From Ceraceosorus guamensis (Eukaryota; Basidiomycota; Exobasidiomycetes; Ceraceosorales; Ceraceosoraceae), in the NCBI RefSeq assembly GCF_003144195.1, contig NW_020290129.1, forward strand, positions 1 to 36,817: a DNA stretch of 36,817 nucleotides. Reading direction: 5' to 3'. Within the stretch, counting starts at the first letter, position 1, and every line of letters starts with the position of its first letter. Positions 23,050-33,100 of this stretch are shown one piece after another. Both the position numbers and the translations under genes were made by a program. The notes below the pieces were generated by a model that saw only the letters and a list, made by a program, of their open reading frames with translations, made no database searches and was not told the DNA's origin.

Positions 23050-24522
23050 ATGCCGACATGCACCCGATTAGGTTGCGGGCAAGATTTCCACTCCTCCGCT
23101 CCCTGCACATACCATTCCGGCACGCCGGTTTTTCACGAAGGTTTGAAATCCTGGTCATGCTGTCAACAAACGCACAAGCCAGTGACGGATTTCGATGATT
23201 TCTTACGATTGCCAAGATGTTGTACGGCCGAACGGCATTCGGATGTCAAGGTTGCGCCTTTGAAGAAGGAGGACAAGGAGAGGGATGCGGGAGGGAAGAG
23301 TGGTGTGGACAAGGATGGGAAGGAGTACTATGGACAGCAACAGGGTAAAGGTGCGGGTCAGGGTGCAGCGCTTAGCGCGAATCATCTCGCAAGTCTGCAA
23401 AGGATGAAGGTGGCAGAGACTTCCAAAGAAAAGGGCAAATCCTCCGTCGTGGCAGAAGCTCCAAAGGAATACGTGGAGCAGCAAGACCCCCCAGATGCAG
23501 TCGTGTCCCACGGAAGCACTTGCAAAAGGTTGGGCTGCGGCGTCAAGCACACGCCTGCAGATGGAGAGAGGAAGAGACAGGAAGAGATCTGCACGTACCA
23601 CAAAGGAGCGCCAATCTTTCACGAAGGCTCTAAAGTGAGTTTCTTTTTCCTCCTCCCCAGAAATCATACCCTCTCGCATCTTCTCATGTGTGTGGTGGAG
23701 ATGGGGCCGGAGGGCAGGAATCGACATGCTTCTGATGCTGACAGACATCGATCGCAATTGCTCTTCATCGCCTCTGCACGCTCAATCTCGCAGGGCTACT
23801 CTTGCTGCTCCAAACGCGTGATGGATTTCAACGATTTCTTGAGCATAAAGCCCTGCACCACATCCAAGGCCGGTCATCTCTTCGTCGGATCGATGGACGA
23901 GGAGACGGAGGAGCAAAGGCGGACAGATGGCTTCGAAAGGGTGGAGTGTAGGATGGATCATTACGAGACGCCAAAGGACGTTCACGTGACAATATACGCC
24001 AAGGGGGTTGACAAGGAAGATTGCAAAGTGACATTCAAAGAGGATCAGGTGAAGTGGCTGGCTGCCTTGCGCGACTTGGTCGGCACTCGGTCCAAGCCGG
24101 GCGTTTTACTGATCAGCCACTCCCCAAACATTTCCCCCGACGCTATATACCGATCGAATGCGTCTCTCTGACGATAGATCGACATCAGCCTCGCTTTGCC
24201 CGCCTCGCCCAGCGGTCTAAAGCGCCGTTACGAGAAGCAAATGAAGCCTTTCGCCCCCATAGACGCCTCATCGAGCACATACGCTCTGACCAATTTCAAA
24301 TTGGAAATGGTCCTGGTGAGGCAAGCAAGCAAGCAAGCGAGCAAGCAAGCACATCGTGGTGCTAGGCCGTGAGAAGAAGATAAAGGCCATCAGCGCCGAC
24401 TGACGCTCCGCTGCTTTCGCTCCACTCCACGCCTTTTTTCGCAGGTCAAGGCGCAGGCCGGCCAAGGGTGGCTGACACTCGAAGCTAATCAGCGAGCGCA
24501 CGGCTACGGCACAGTCTGGTAA
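23050..24522 (+). CDS. CHORD-CS domain co-chaperone (RAR1/CHP-1/morgana type)
   Basis: Exons are 23050-23634, 23794-24048, 24178-24315 and 24445-24522, giving 351 aa. The first CHORD zinc-binding domain is at residues 4-63 (CTRLGCG, CTYHSGTPVFHEGLKSWSCC, DFDDFL, ERH). The second is at about 158-225 and is split by intron 1 (CKRLGCG, CTYHKGAPIFHEGSK, then GYSCCSKRVMDFNDFL). A CS (p23-like) domain at about 244-340 starts ECRMDHYETPKDVHVTIYAK, continues as PFAPIDASSSTYALTNFKLE and ends at GWLTLEANQRAHGYGTVW. Proteins of this kind bind Hsp90; plant RAR1 stabilises immune receptors and animal morgana acts in centrosome and ROCK regulation. ATG 23050 is the first ATG in frame and lies immediately before the first zinc ligand. 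Intron 3 contains a GCAA repeat. The gene converges on the SLC25A38-like gene with 264 bases between stops. Confidence 0.93.
24321..24351. repeat. (GCAA)n repeat inside CHORD-CS intron 3
   Basis: A short run of GCAA units with one GCGA variant lies just downstream of the intron 3 donor of the CHORD-CS gene. It is non-coding by the exon model and is a simple microsatellite. Confidence 0.8.
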
Positions 24523-24786
24523 TTACAATTGCGCACCTCGACAGCCTCGTGTAGCACCTGCAAATTCCCCCGTGTATCATGCTATTCCTTTCCTAGACAT
24601 CGGCTCGTGCGATGATTGGCTTGATGAGGATCGAAGCGGGAAATTTGCTCTCCCTTGTTCCCATCCATTGCACTTCAACTCCCCGCGCGCCCCTTCGATC
24701 CGATCGCGCCGTGGCGTGGCATGCCTGCACGCTCTTTACACAAACCTCTCCCCCCCCACCTTGCTGTTGGAGGAGTCCGGTCGATA

Positions 24787-26479
24787 TCAAGCGTGCCTTA
24801 ATCTCAACCAAGCATTCCTGCCATACTCAAAGATGCCCCACCCGATAGCGCTGCTCGCAGCCTTTCTAGCGCATCTCAATCCCAATCCGTCCAGAAAAGC
24901 ACCCGCACCTTCTTTGCTCAGCATTTCTCGCGTGAGCGAAATGAGCGTCGTGGAAGCGGATCTCTGCGATGCGGTGTTGGTGCCAAGGGCGACAGCGCTG
25001 GCATTGGCCTTGACGCTGATGGCGGACCGAGGTGTAGTTTGTAGACGCGTCTTGAGGATGTCGAAAGGATGGGTCAAGAGCGTCGCGGTTGTGCCCGCTA
25101 TCAGACCTGCACGTGCGTATTTTGCGCGCATGGTAGAAAGGGACCAAGTCGAAGAGACGGGAGGAGTCGCAAACGGGATCAGCACTTGTGATTGACCCGA
25201 ATCAGGGACAAGTACCGGCATAATCTTTGAAGGGTGATGATGAAGACTCACCGCTGGCCATGACAACCCTGGTCGAACCTGATCCTCGATCGGATACGCT
25301 GCCCAGCCAATGTTTGCAGCTCTCGTAGCAAGCCATGTACAGACCAGCGTAGGGCGCATCCCTAAGCGCCGTCGCCGTGAATCCTTGAAACAAGCCCCTT
25401 ACACCATCCGTCTTGTAGATGTGCACCAGGGCGGAGGAAATCGACTTGTATGCGGTTGGCGCAAAATTAGACGACTGTTGTTGAAGACAGTGAAAGAAAG
25501 AAGAGATGCAAGAGGGGACAGAGAGAAAATGCGAAATTAGAGAGTACGCTCTGCACCTGTTCCGTGTTCCGCTACATCCGCAACTCCCTTCCAAATCCTT
25601 TCTCTCTCCTTTTCTGTGCTACTCACCTCGAAGCGCGCCTTGACTACGGTCACGGGACACAAGACAAAGCCTATCGCAGTTCGGGCCGCTGCACCGGTGG
25701 TCAAATTCCCAATAGCACTCAGACTTGCCATTGTGCTCTCCTTGCCCTTACCCTTGCCCGTGCTAGAGGTGATCTGGGGAGCAACGGACAAGATGGGTAC
25801 GTTTGCATTGGACAAAAACCTTCTGAGTTCCGTGACCGAGTAAAAGTAAAGCGCTACGCCCGGCACATTCCTGAAGCGAAGGCGGCCAAAAAATTCGGCC
25901 GGGCGGGAGGAATGGATGTGAGTTGGGAAGTGAGTCAGCGAATTTCCACTGCTGAATGACAACGAAGAAGTGGAGCAGAAGGAGGCTCCCGGCCAAACAA
26001 TTGCCCACTGCTCACGCTTCAAGGCTTCCTCACCTAACCACAGTGGGACCCGTTCCTCTCCATAAACCCTTCACACCTTCTTCATTCACCACATTTCTAG
26101 CAACGCCCACCAACCTCCTAGTTCTTCCCGTCGCGCTCCAGTCCCTGCCACGCGTGCCATTCCCATCATCAGCAGAACGTAACCTTGGGGATTGTTGCAT
26201 GCGCGTCTTGAGCAGATCAAGAGGTTGTAGCAGCAGGCATGATGCCAGACCTGATGCGCCTCCCGATATGAGCGTTGCATAGGGCGGAATGGAGGCTTTA
26301 GACGTGACCTTAGCTTCAGACCGCGTCGAGCTGACTGAAGAAGACGAAGAAGGAGCATTCAAGGTGGCATGACTTGACGTACTGCTCGATCTCGCGCTCG
26401 TCAATGTTGCCACTGGGGTAGAGTCGCAATACGAGAGCATTTGAGCAGAGCATGAACCGACATTGATGCTTGACCACAT
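24787..26479 (-). CDS. HEM25: Mitochondrial glycine carrier, SLC25A38/Hem25 type
   Basis: Exons are 26479-26034, 25870-25627, 25474-25252 and 25106-24787, giving 410 aa. It belongs to the mitochondrial carrier family of the inner membrane. The three repeats carry the signatures QPLDLLKTRMQQ, CPVTVVKARFE and HPFDILKTRLQT. The SLC25A38-like segments are GLWRGTGPTVVRNVPGVALYF and GLFQGFTATALRDAPYAGLYM, each split or flanked by an intron. Yeast Hem25 and human SLC25A38 bring glycine into the matrix for the first step of haem synthesis. The N-terminal ~60 residues are Ser/Thr/Ala-rich and poorly conserved, so the start could instead be the in-frame ATG 13 codons later. Intron 2 is the longest, at about 152 bases. 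Hem25 is my best match among carriers; assignment rests on motifs only. Confidence 0.88.
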
Positions 26480-27481
26480 TTTTCTTCCGCACTGCGTCCG
26501 ACCTCGATGGCGAGTCCCCCCTCCGCTTCAAAGGAGATGCGGACCGTTTGTTTCTTTTTGCAGATCTGTACCTCCCCACGTCTGTCTGTCGTCCGCTTTT
26601 CCGTCCCACGTGAGGCCGCGCAACTCTCTCGAGAGGTCGAGGTGTCTCTCCACGCTCTTGGCAAGTTGACCTGAAATGGATGCTCAAAATGACCAGTCAA
26701 GGTAGTCTGGGGCGCAAGTGGAGGGCAAGAAAGCGCAGATCATCGGCGCACACCGTCAGAGTGCGAGTCTGCGAGCGGCAGAGTTAGGTTTGTGAGATGG
26801 TGAGGGTGCGGAAGCATTGCGGATCGCCTGACGCAGCGTTGAATTTGTGATTTGACGATGTGTCATGGTTGTGATTTGTAAGGCATATCAGACATCCACC
26901 AAAGGCCCGCCTAAGCAGCCATCATCAGCAGCAGCAGCAGCAGCAGCATGCAGCAATCAAAAATCAGCAACAGCGTACAGTACATGCAGGCGCGCGGTCA
27001 TTACCTACAGGAATTTAATTGAAGTCAATTTTGATTGTGATGACACGCGCGGGCGCGTCCCACCAAAAACGCGTAATTGTAGGAAAGGCTGTGCTGTGTT
27101 GCTTTACAACCGTCAATCAATCATGGGCCAAACAATTTAAGATGCAAGTAGTGGAGGGACGAGCTAAGAGAATCGCACGCACCTCGCGGCAGGAGGCCGC
27201 GCTCACGCGCTTACCTTGGCACGCGCAAGCGTGCATTCTCATACACTCATGAGCGGCAACATCGATCAATCCAAATGTGAATGAGCGGTAGCTCGCACTC
27301 AAGACTGTCTATTCACATCCTGACTCTTTCTAATGAGCATCAAGTCGTTGATCATATTCAAACAGGCAAGGGCAAATCTCGTCCGAGCTTTCAGAGCCTG
27401 GTGCAGGTCGCTACGCTCCCTGCACAGGACAGTGTGTATGTAAAAGTATTGTATATGATCGTGTAAGAGCAAGAAGCAGAC
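26480..27481. other. Intergenic, SLC25A38-like gene to 5S rRNA
   Basis: About 1 kb without a supportable gene. It should contain the promoter of the carrier gene on its left side. A CAG repeat of about seven units lies near 26926-26947. A TATA-like box precedes the 5S gene. Small open frames near 26465-26700 lie upstream of the carrier ATG on both strands and match nothing I recognise. Confidence 0.5.
27452..27457 (+). promoter_or_regulatory. TATA-like box upstream of 5S rRNA
   Basis: TATATG lies about 25-30 bases before the predicted 5' end of the 5S rRNA. In several fungi, Pol III genes have a TATA element at this distance in addition to internal boxes. This supports the gene being transcribed despite its interrupted internal control region. 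Confidence 0.45.
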
Positions 27482-27648
27482 ATGTACGGCCACACCACAG
27501 GAAAAGTGCCTGGTCCCGTCTGATCCCAGAAGCGGAGACCGGGCGCACTTGTGCGCCTGGCCAGGCCGCAAGCGAAGCGAGCCTAACCCTGTATGGTCTA
27601 GTCAGTATTGCGGTGGGGGACCACGCAAAAATCCTAGATGCCGTAGGT
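27482..27648 (+). rRNA. 5S rRNA gene with 50-nt internal insertion
   Basis: Core sequence and folding identify 5S rRNA, the Pol III-made RNA of the large ribosomal subunit. All five helices can be drawn. Helix I pairs TACGGC (27485-27490) with GCCGTA (27640-27645). Helix II pairs CCACAGG with CCTGTATGG, with a two-base bulge. Helix III pairs GCCTGG with CCAGAAGC, keeping the usual bulged AA. Helix IV pairs TTGCGGTGG with CCACGCAA around a GGGA loop. Helix V pairs TCTAG with CTAGA. Loop C (TCCCGTCTGATCC) and the GGTGGGGGACCACGC block match eukaryotic 5S. The gene spans 167 bases, but 50 of them (27534-27583) are an insertion after helix III; without it the RNA is 117 nt, the normal length. A T8 run follows directly. 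Helix I has one outer G-G mismatch. The ends are accurate to a few bases. Confidence 0.88.
27534..27583 (+). other. 50-nt GC-rich insertion in 5S loop B (intron or expansion)
   Basis: The insertion lies between AAGC (end of helix III) and TAACC (start of loop B 3' strand and helix II) and splits the position of the Pol III internal A box. It is about 74% GC. It can fold on its own into two hairpins. The first has nine pairs, CCGGGCGCA with TGCGCCTGG around CTTG (27539-27560). The second has six pairs with one bulge (27564-27583). The boundary is ambiguous by one base (27533-27582 gives the same joined product). It does not begin GT or end AG, so it is not a standard spliceosomal intron. I saw no clear bulge-helix-bulge motif for the tRNA splicing endonuclease. 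It may be retained in the RNA as an expansion segment. Confidence 0.8.
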
Positions 27649-27655
27649 TTTTTTT
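27648..27655 (+). terminator. Pol III T-run terminator of 5S rRNA
   Basis: Eight consecutive T residues follow the 3' strand of helix I, the standard RNA polymerase III termination signal. The position fits the predicted 3' end and supports transcription from the plus strand. Confidence 0.8.
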
Positions 27656-28229
27656 GCTGGAAATTTGGTGACGGTGCGCCGGTCTAGTCGCTCGTAAAGC
27701 ATGTCCCATTCATAGCCTTTACAGCACTCGACCAGAGAGGGTTCGTATTCGACATTGTTCAGCTATCACGCAGTCCCACTCGGAAGTGGGTTGATGCTTG
27801 AAAAAGGTACTTCCGTCTATGCAGTCATTCATCAGCACGTCCACTCGTAGTGTCTAGTCTTGAAGCCATGAATCACTGGCAAAGAAGATCGCTCGCCCTC
27901 GCGAACTTGTTCGATCTCGCACAGCATAGCTTTCGCTGGCGTGCAGACTCACTTCGAAATTGTTGGAAGAGTGTGCGAGAACAAAAGATTGTGGACCTCT
28001 CGCGCGTCCCAGTGAGAGAGCCCGTTCGGCATAGGGCGCTACGTCGGGATGGTCGCGCAATTTGCAACCTCGATATTGAATTCGGTGCATTTCTTGCCCC
28101 TGCCGGCGGTCGAATAGCCTCAAGGAAGCCCGCTTTCGCCGCCATTGTGGCTCGTTTTAGTTCCCCACGCTTTCTTCCTACATCTTCATGATCGTACGCC
28201 TCAGAGGCACGCTTCCACCGCTCTGGCCG

Positions 28230-28279
<50 letters not shown>

Positions 28280-28960
28280 TGCCGGTGCCGGTGCCGGCAC
28301 CTGCTGCGCGCACGAGCATTGTTCAGGCGCTGACAGTCTCCAAGGTAGATCATGCGGCGGGGTTCGGCGCTTGTACGTTGGGTAAAGCGACGTTCACGGT
28401 TGGATCTCTGCTCGACCATCGTGATCGGTTTTAGCACGCTTCATCTTTGCGGGGACCATATCGTGTCGACACGCACCTAGTACACAAGCTGGGTTGGGGT
28501 TGGGGTTGTCTACGCGATCCTGGCATCAGGCTGCAAAGTATGCGGCTACGCGAATGCTGCATTCACCGATCCTCGGCGTTGGAACGGCGCGCATTGCGCA
28601 AAGCGCGCGCACCCAAGAAGACCACTCGCCGCGACGGGCTTTGGGCTCAGACATTACATTGCGACTCAGCTATACAGAAGACAAAAGTCAAGGAAGTGTC
28701 GGCAGCGAATAGCGAGGTCAATGCAATCACACTCAAATTGTCTGCAGTGAATCTATTGGTTTAAACGAAGCGCGTATGAATATTACAAGGATAGCAGGTG
28801 TCAAGACGAGCGAGTGTTGGTGGTAACTGCGAGGGTGGAAGAAAGACGAATGAGGTAAGAGCGTATGTCGCCTAGGGTAGGCAAACGTGGCGTGTCGCTG
28901 GTTTTGGTGGAAGGAAGAGGCGTGCAGCGGTCGGTCGGTCGGTCCGAGCGAGCCTCGAGC
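27649..28960. other. Intergenic region with poly-G tract
   Basis: No gene can be supported. The main landmark is a 43-base poly-G run at 28231-28273, followed by GGTGCC hexamer repeats. Open frames crossing it are Gly- or Pro-rich low-complexity artefacts. The right end should hold the 3' UTR of the Kex2-site repeat protein gene. Confidence 0.5.
28231..28301. repeat. Poly-G(43) tract with adjoining GGTGCC repeats
   Basis: Forty-three consecutive G residues (28231-28273) are followed by about four copies of a GGTGCC hexamer (to about 28301). Such a G run can form G-quadruplexes and is hard to replicate and sequence, so its true length may differ from that given here. Confidence 0.95.
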
Positions 28961-29799
28961 TTATGCAGCGCCAATGGCCTTCTCAAGGTCAGTGACGCCG
29001 AGCTTGTCCTCCAGAGCGGTGACGGCACCTCCAGTCGCCTTGTCGAGCAGAGCGTCAATGTCCGTGACTCCGAGAGCATCCTCGAGGAGCTTCACAGCGT
29101 TTCCAATCTTTTGGATGTCGCCGGGGGCCGCTCGCTTAGCTGCGCCGATGCCCTCCTCGAGATCCGTGACGCCGAGCTTGTCCTCGAGCTTGGTGACGGC
29201 GCCACCGGTCGCCTTGTCGAGCAGGGCATCGAGGTCCGTCACGCCAAGAGCATCCTCAAGGGTCTTGACGGCGGAGCCGATCAGTTGGAGGTCTCCGGAG
29301 CGCTTGGCAAGACCCAGGGCCTCTTCGAGAGAGGTGACGCCCAGCTTGTCTTCGAGAGCAGTGACGGCTCCGCCGGTTGCCTTGTCGAGCAGAGCATCGA
29401 TGTCCGTGACGCCAAGAGCATCCTCCAGGGTCTTGACGGCCTTGCCGATCTTCACGAGGTCGGAGTCGGCACGCTTAGCGAGGCCGATAGCCTCCTCCAG
29501 CGAAGTGATGCCGAGCTTGTCCTCCAGAGCGGTAACAGCGCCGCCGGTGGCCTTGTCAAGCAGGGCGTCGATGTCCGTCACGCCGAGGGCATCCTCCAAC
29601 TGTTGACGAAAGCATGGTTCAAAGTCAGAGAAATGAAGAGAAAATCGACGGTGAAGACCGTACCGGTGTTTGTACTCACGGTCTTAACGGCCTTGCCAAT
29701 CTTGACGAGGTCAGAGTCCGCGCGCTTCTCAACGGGGACGGCAGAGGCGAAGCCAGCGAAGGCAACGATGGCGAGAGCAGCGGGGGCAGCGAAACGCAT
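28961..29799 (-). CDS. Secreted repeat protein with Kex2 (Lys-Arg) sites
   Basis: Exons are 29799-29680 and 29599-28961, giving 252 aa. Residues 1-20 are a classic signal peptide (MRFAAPAALAIVAFAGFASA), followed by a short pro-segment VPVEKR. Then come four near-identical units at 27-83, 84-140, 141-196 and 197-252, the first three ending AKR. Cleavage at Lys-Arg by a Kex2-type protease in the Golgi would release four peptides of 56-57 residues. Each unit is itself two half-repeats of the form AVxxLEDxLGVTxLxxLL/AI. The peptides have no Cys, Trp, Tyr or Phe and look like acidic amphipathic helices. The layout matches fungal Kex2-processed repeat proteins, such as smut Rep1 repellents, but I do not recognise this peptide sequence. 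A TATA box and a pyrimidine-rich leader suggest strong expression. The single intron cuts the first unit after AVKT. Confidence 0.88.
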
Positions 29800-30140
29800 T
29801 TTGAAAGGTGAGTGTGGGTTGGATTAGGGTGGGTTTGATGGGCGTGTGTTGAGGGAGGTGAGGTGAGCGGTTGAAGAGACCGAGTGTAGTGAGGGAAGAA
29901 GATGGATGATTGAACACATCCGAAGCCCCTCTTTATAGCTTCTGTTGACCAGTCGGATGTGTACCATCCATCGGCTAGCCATAAGCGGCTCGCTTCCATG
30001 GAAAGTCATGCGACGACTAGCGTCAGGGCCCCAGCCCCTGCCCACCTAGACCAGGCTCAGCGACTCATTGTCGAGTGTCCGCACACGAACGTGCGGGTCG
30101 TCGTGTGGTCTTTGGTGAGGAGAGATAAGAGTGGACGCTA
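29800..30140 (-). promoter_or_regulatory. Promoter and CT-rich leader of the Kex2-site repeat protein
   Basis: On the minus strand a TATAAAG box lies at 29937-29931, about 130 bases before the start codon. Between them the leader is rich in C and T with CCAACC/CACCC-like runs and ends TTTCAAAATG, the pattern seen in highly expressed fungal genes. No operator can be named. Confidence 0.55.
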
Positions 30141-33100
30141 GTGAATGACTACGTCGTACGGATGTGACAACCTGATGGGGATGGCCGGGTGAGCGCTGCC
30201 TGTGCTAATCATCCGCTGTAGGGAACTTTGAGCGAGATTATGCAAACGCAGGCCAAGAGAAGCTAAAGGGGTCGTCGAATGTTGAATGCACAGACCTCTA
30301 TGACCGCGCTACGAGATCGTAGGTATTCAGTCATTTCCACAGTGAATCGCCGTTGGAGGAGGCCCCCTCCCCCTGCCGGTCATGGCCTGAAGTCTGCTGC
30401 ACTTCGGCACTGGGTATCCGCGCGTGAGAGGTTTAGCTTGCGCAGCATGAGATCTTCCTGCTTCTTGCAGACGGAACTGCGCTCGAGAGGCCAGGCAGGG
30501 TGCGTGGACATGCGACGGACAGGCGACAGGGTGGGTGTCCACCGATGTACGCGGTGGTGAGGTGGTGTTTGTAGAAGGGGAAATCGACAGAAGGATGGTT
30601 CTTCGATGATGAAAATGTCGCATTAGCGTCGTAGAGATAAGGCAAGCGTCGACCAATAAAGCGGATCGCGTCACGTCCTGCACAGCCGGGTCGTCGATCG
30701 CACACTCTGACTGCCGCAGTGCCTCAAGCCGCGTCGACCGGAGGTCGGACCGGAATTCAACGCAACGCGTGGACGCATGCAGATGCAAGGGTTGCATGCA
30801 TCTACCGTAGAGTACATGCACATGCACATGCACATGCAGCTGAGCTGCTCTTTGAAAACTCACCGCGGACGGTGACGGACGGCTGGATCGGTGATGCAAC
30901 GGTGCGCTAGCTCAGTTTGCGGGGTTCATAGGGGTCCAATATTTAGAAACTCGAAGGAGAAGTGTTTCGTGCGATCTCGTGCTCCACAACATCTCGAAGC
31001 ATCGTCACATTTACATTATTTCTGTTGGTGGGACGCATGCGACTTTCTGCGCTCAATCACACGATCTTTTCGGCCATCGGATGAGCTTGCCTTCGGTCCA
31101 CCGTCACTCGCAGGTCACAGCAGCACTCCTGCGGGATGGTGCCGAGTAGAGCACAGTTTCAGTATCACACGCAAATGCGAATCACGAGCAATGTTGCGTT
31201 GCGCCGCGTCACTTTGCCTCGGCGTCTGCATTTAGAGCTCGATTTTGCGGTCCGCGAATCTTCGGAGCTTGCGCAGCTTGCAGCATATTTCGGCGTCTTG
31301 CTTCTGCTCATCCTATCCATCAGGATGTACAGTGTGTCCCTCCTTTGCCCCTTGGAACAAGCAAAGTACGGCGCACAGCCAAAACCTCGCGAGAGTGAGT
31401 CTTGCGACAGCCAGCCGCGGGAAGCCTGGGCAACGCGATCAACATCCAGTGGCATGTGGGGCCTTGGAATGTGCCGTAAAGAGTGACCAACAGTTTCGCG
31501 ACAGACGCTGCAACACCTACGCTCCTCATAGATCTGTGTAAATCACCGCCAATGCTCGCAGCAGGGCGGAGTCCGATGATCCTCCTTACACAACCTCGGC
31601 AGGTCGTTACGCAACCCAGATTCAGCATAGTCGACTCTTGCTTGCATCTCAGACCGTTTCCCATCTGCCAATCGTGATTGACGCTACGTCGACGCGGGAC
31701 GCAGCATGACCACATTTACAAGCATCTGAGTCTCAATAGGCGGAGTTTGACTTCTTTTTGCTGAGTTTCGAAAACTCACGGAGACTATGAGAAACTCCGC
31801 CGGTGCATGTGAAGCTTAGCAACAACATTTCGCAAGTTGCTGTCATTGATTCTTGATTGCCTAGCTGCACCCAAGCGCGAATTGAATGACGATAGAGGTC
31901 TAGACGGCGACCTGTACCGCTATCGCTACAGCAATCCACGATTCGAATCGCCGCGTGAATTGCGACGATCCCGCACAGCACTCAGCTCCGATTCTGGGTC
32001 GCCGGTGCGATGCATTTGCTCATGGATTGTTCCACGCCTCGCGGCAACCCGTGCTGTGCCGATCAGCGCGAAGATTACGTGTACTGCACCGCTATTACAC
32101 TCACCGGCAAGCGTATAGGCGGTGCCGAGGTAGCGAAGATGACTTCCTATCAAACATAATTGAGAATGCTGAAAGCTTTCAGTCACATTTGATTGCAAAA
32201 TTTGATTGCCTTTTGATCCATCACACCCCTGATTGCACCCACGAATGCGAGCGAGCCGTCAGCGTCACAGCATTCGGCTCGCTTGAGACTCTCCCCTCCA
32301 CCTGGCGCGTGCCGACCTAGCTGCAGGCATCAACGGCGAGCGGCGAGCGCGGTGTTGAGATCCGGAATCCCCACAGCCCTCTGCGCACGCTAAAACTCTT
32401 ATCTCGCGTTAAGGGGGTCGTTAAGCGAGCCGGAAGCGTGCACCACCACCCAAAAGATTCCGGCCGCCCGCACAATGCGCGGGCTGCTTTCGAACTGCGC
32501 TGCAATCACTGCTGCGACTGCTCTTGAAGGTTCGACTCACATTTACAGCACCATCGTGCTTGCTTGTCGGTTATTCTTGCGCTAACATGCAAAGATCAGG
32601 CTCCGTCCACATGAATGGATGAGGAAGTCCAAGCTGGGAATACGGCAACGACGAGCAGCGCAGCGCTCGCTCTTTTGCATGCACTCGCGCACTGGTACGC
32701 TTTGACGTCAGCGCCAAGCGATTCGTACACTCTGAACGCAAGATACGGTAGGGCGTGCAGTTCGGCGACTTGATCTCAAGTTACCGGCGAGTCATACAGT
32801 CACGATTACTGCCTTACAATGATTCTTGCGGAATTTGCGATTTTGAGGGTGCGACTATATCGCTCGCAGCGAGCGGTCCCCAGGTAGTAAAGAGTTCGTT
32901 CTTCCAATCCCTGCGGTCAGTCTTCATCGGGTCGCATCGTCGATGTGATTCGCACACACACAGCACCGATCTTAGCGCATCGCAAAGAGCGGCAGGGTGC
33001 GCATGAGAGGAAAGGAATCATTCGCGCGGGCTACAGTCAATGCGGATTTTGCAAACCCTGAGCAGGGCTTTTCACATTCCCTTAGCGTCGTCCACGCGTC

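Noticed and set aside
24205-24315. tRNA-like D-arm box (CCCAGCGGTCTAAAGCGCC) with a TTCAAAT loop downstream
   Set aside because: It lies within exon 3 of the CHORD-CS gene, whose CS-domain reading is strong, and no 7-bp acceptor stem closes a tRNA.
27581-27656. Apparent tRNA-like segment (TATGGTCTAGTC) ending in a T run
   Set aside because: It is the 3' half of the 5S rRNA gene: helices II, IV and V pair exactly and there is no T-arm.
28145-28437. Gly-rich and Pro-rich small proteins across the poly-G run
   Set aside because: They are pure translation of the homopolymer and the GGTGCC repeat.
28865-29827. 320-codon plus-strand open frame with repeated Arg/Ser/Leu/Val segments
   Set aside because: It is the mirror of the repeats of the minus-strand secreted protein. 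It lacks a signal or known domain, while the minus strand has a signal peptide, phased intron, Kex2 sites and TATA box.
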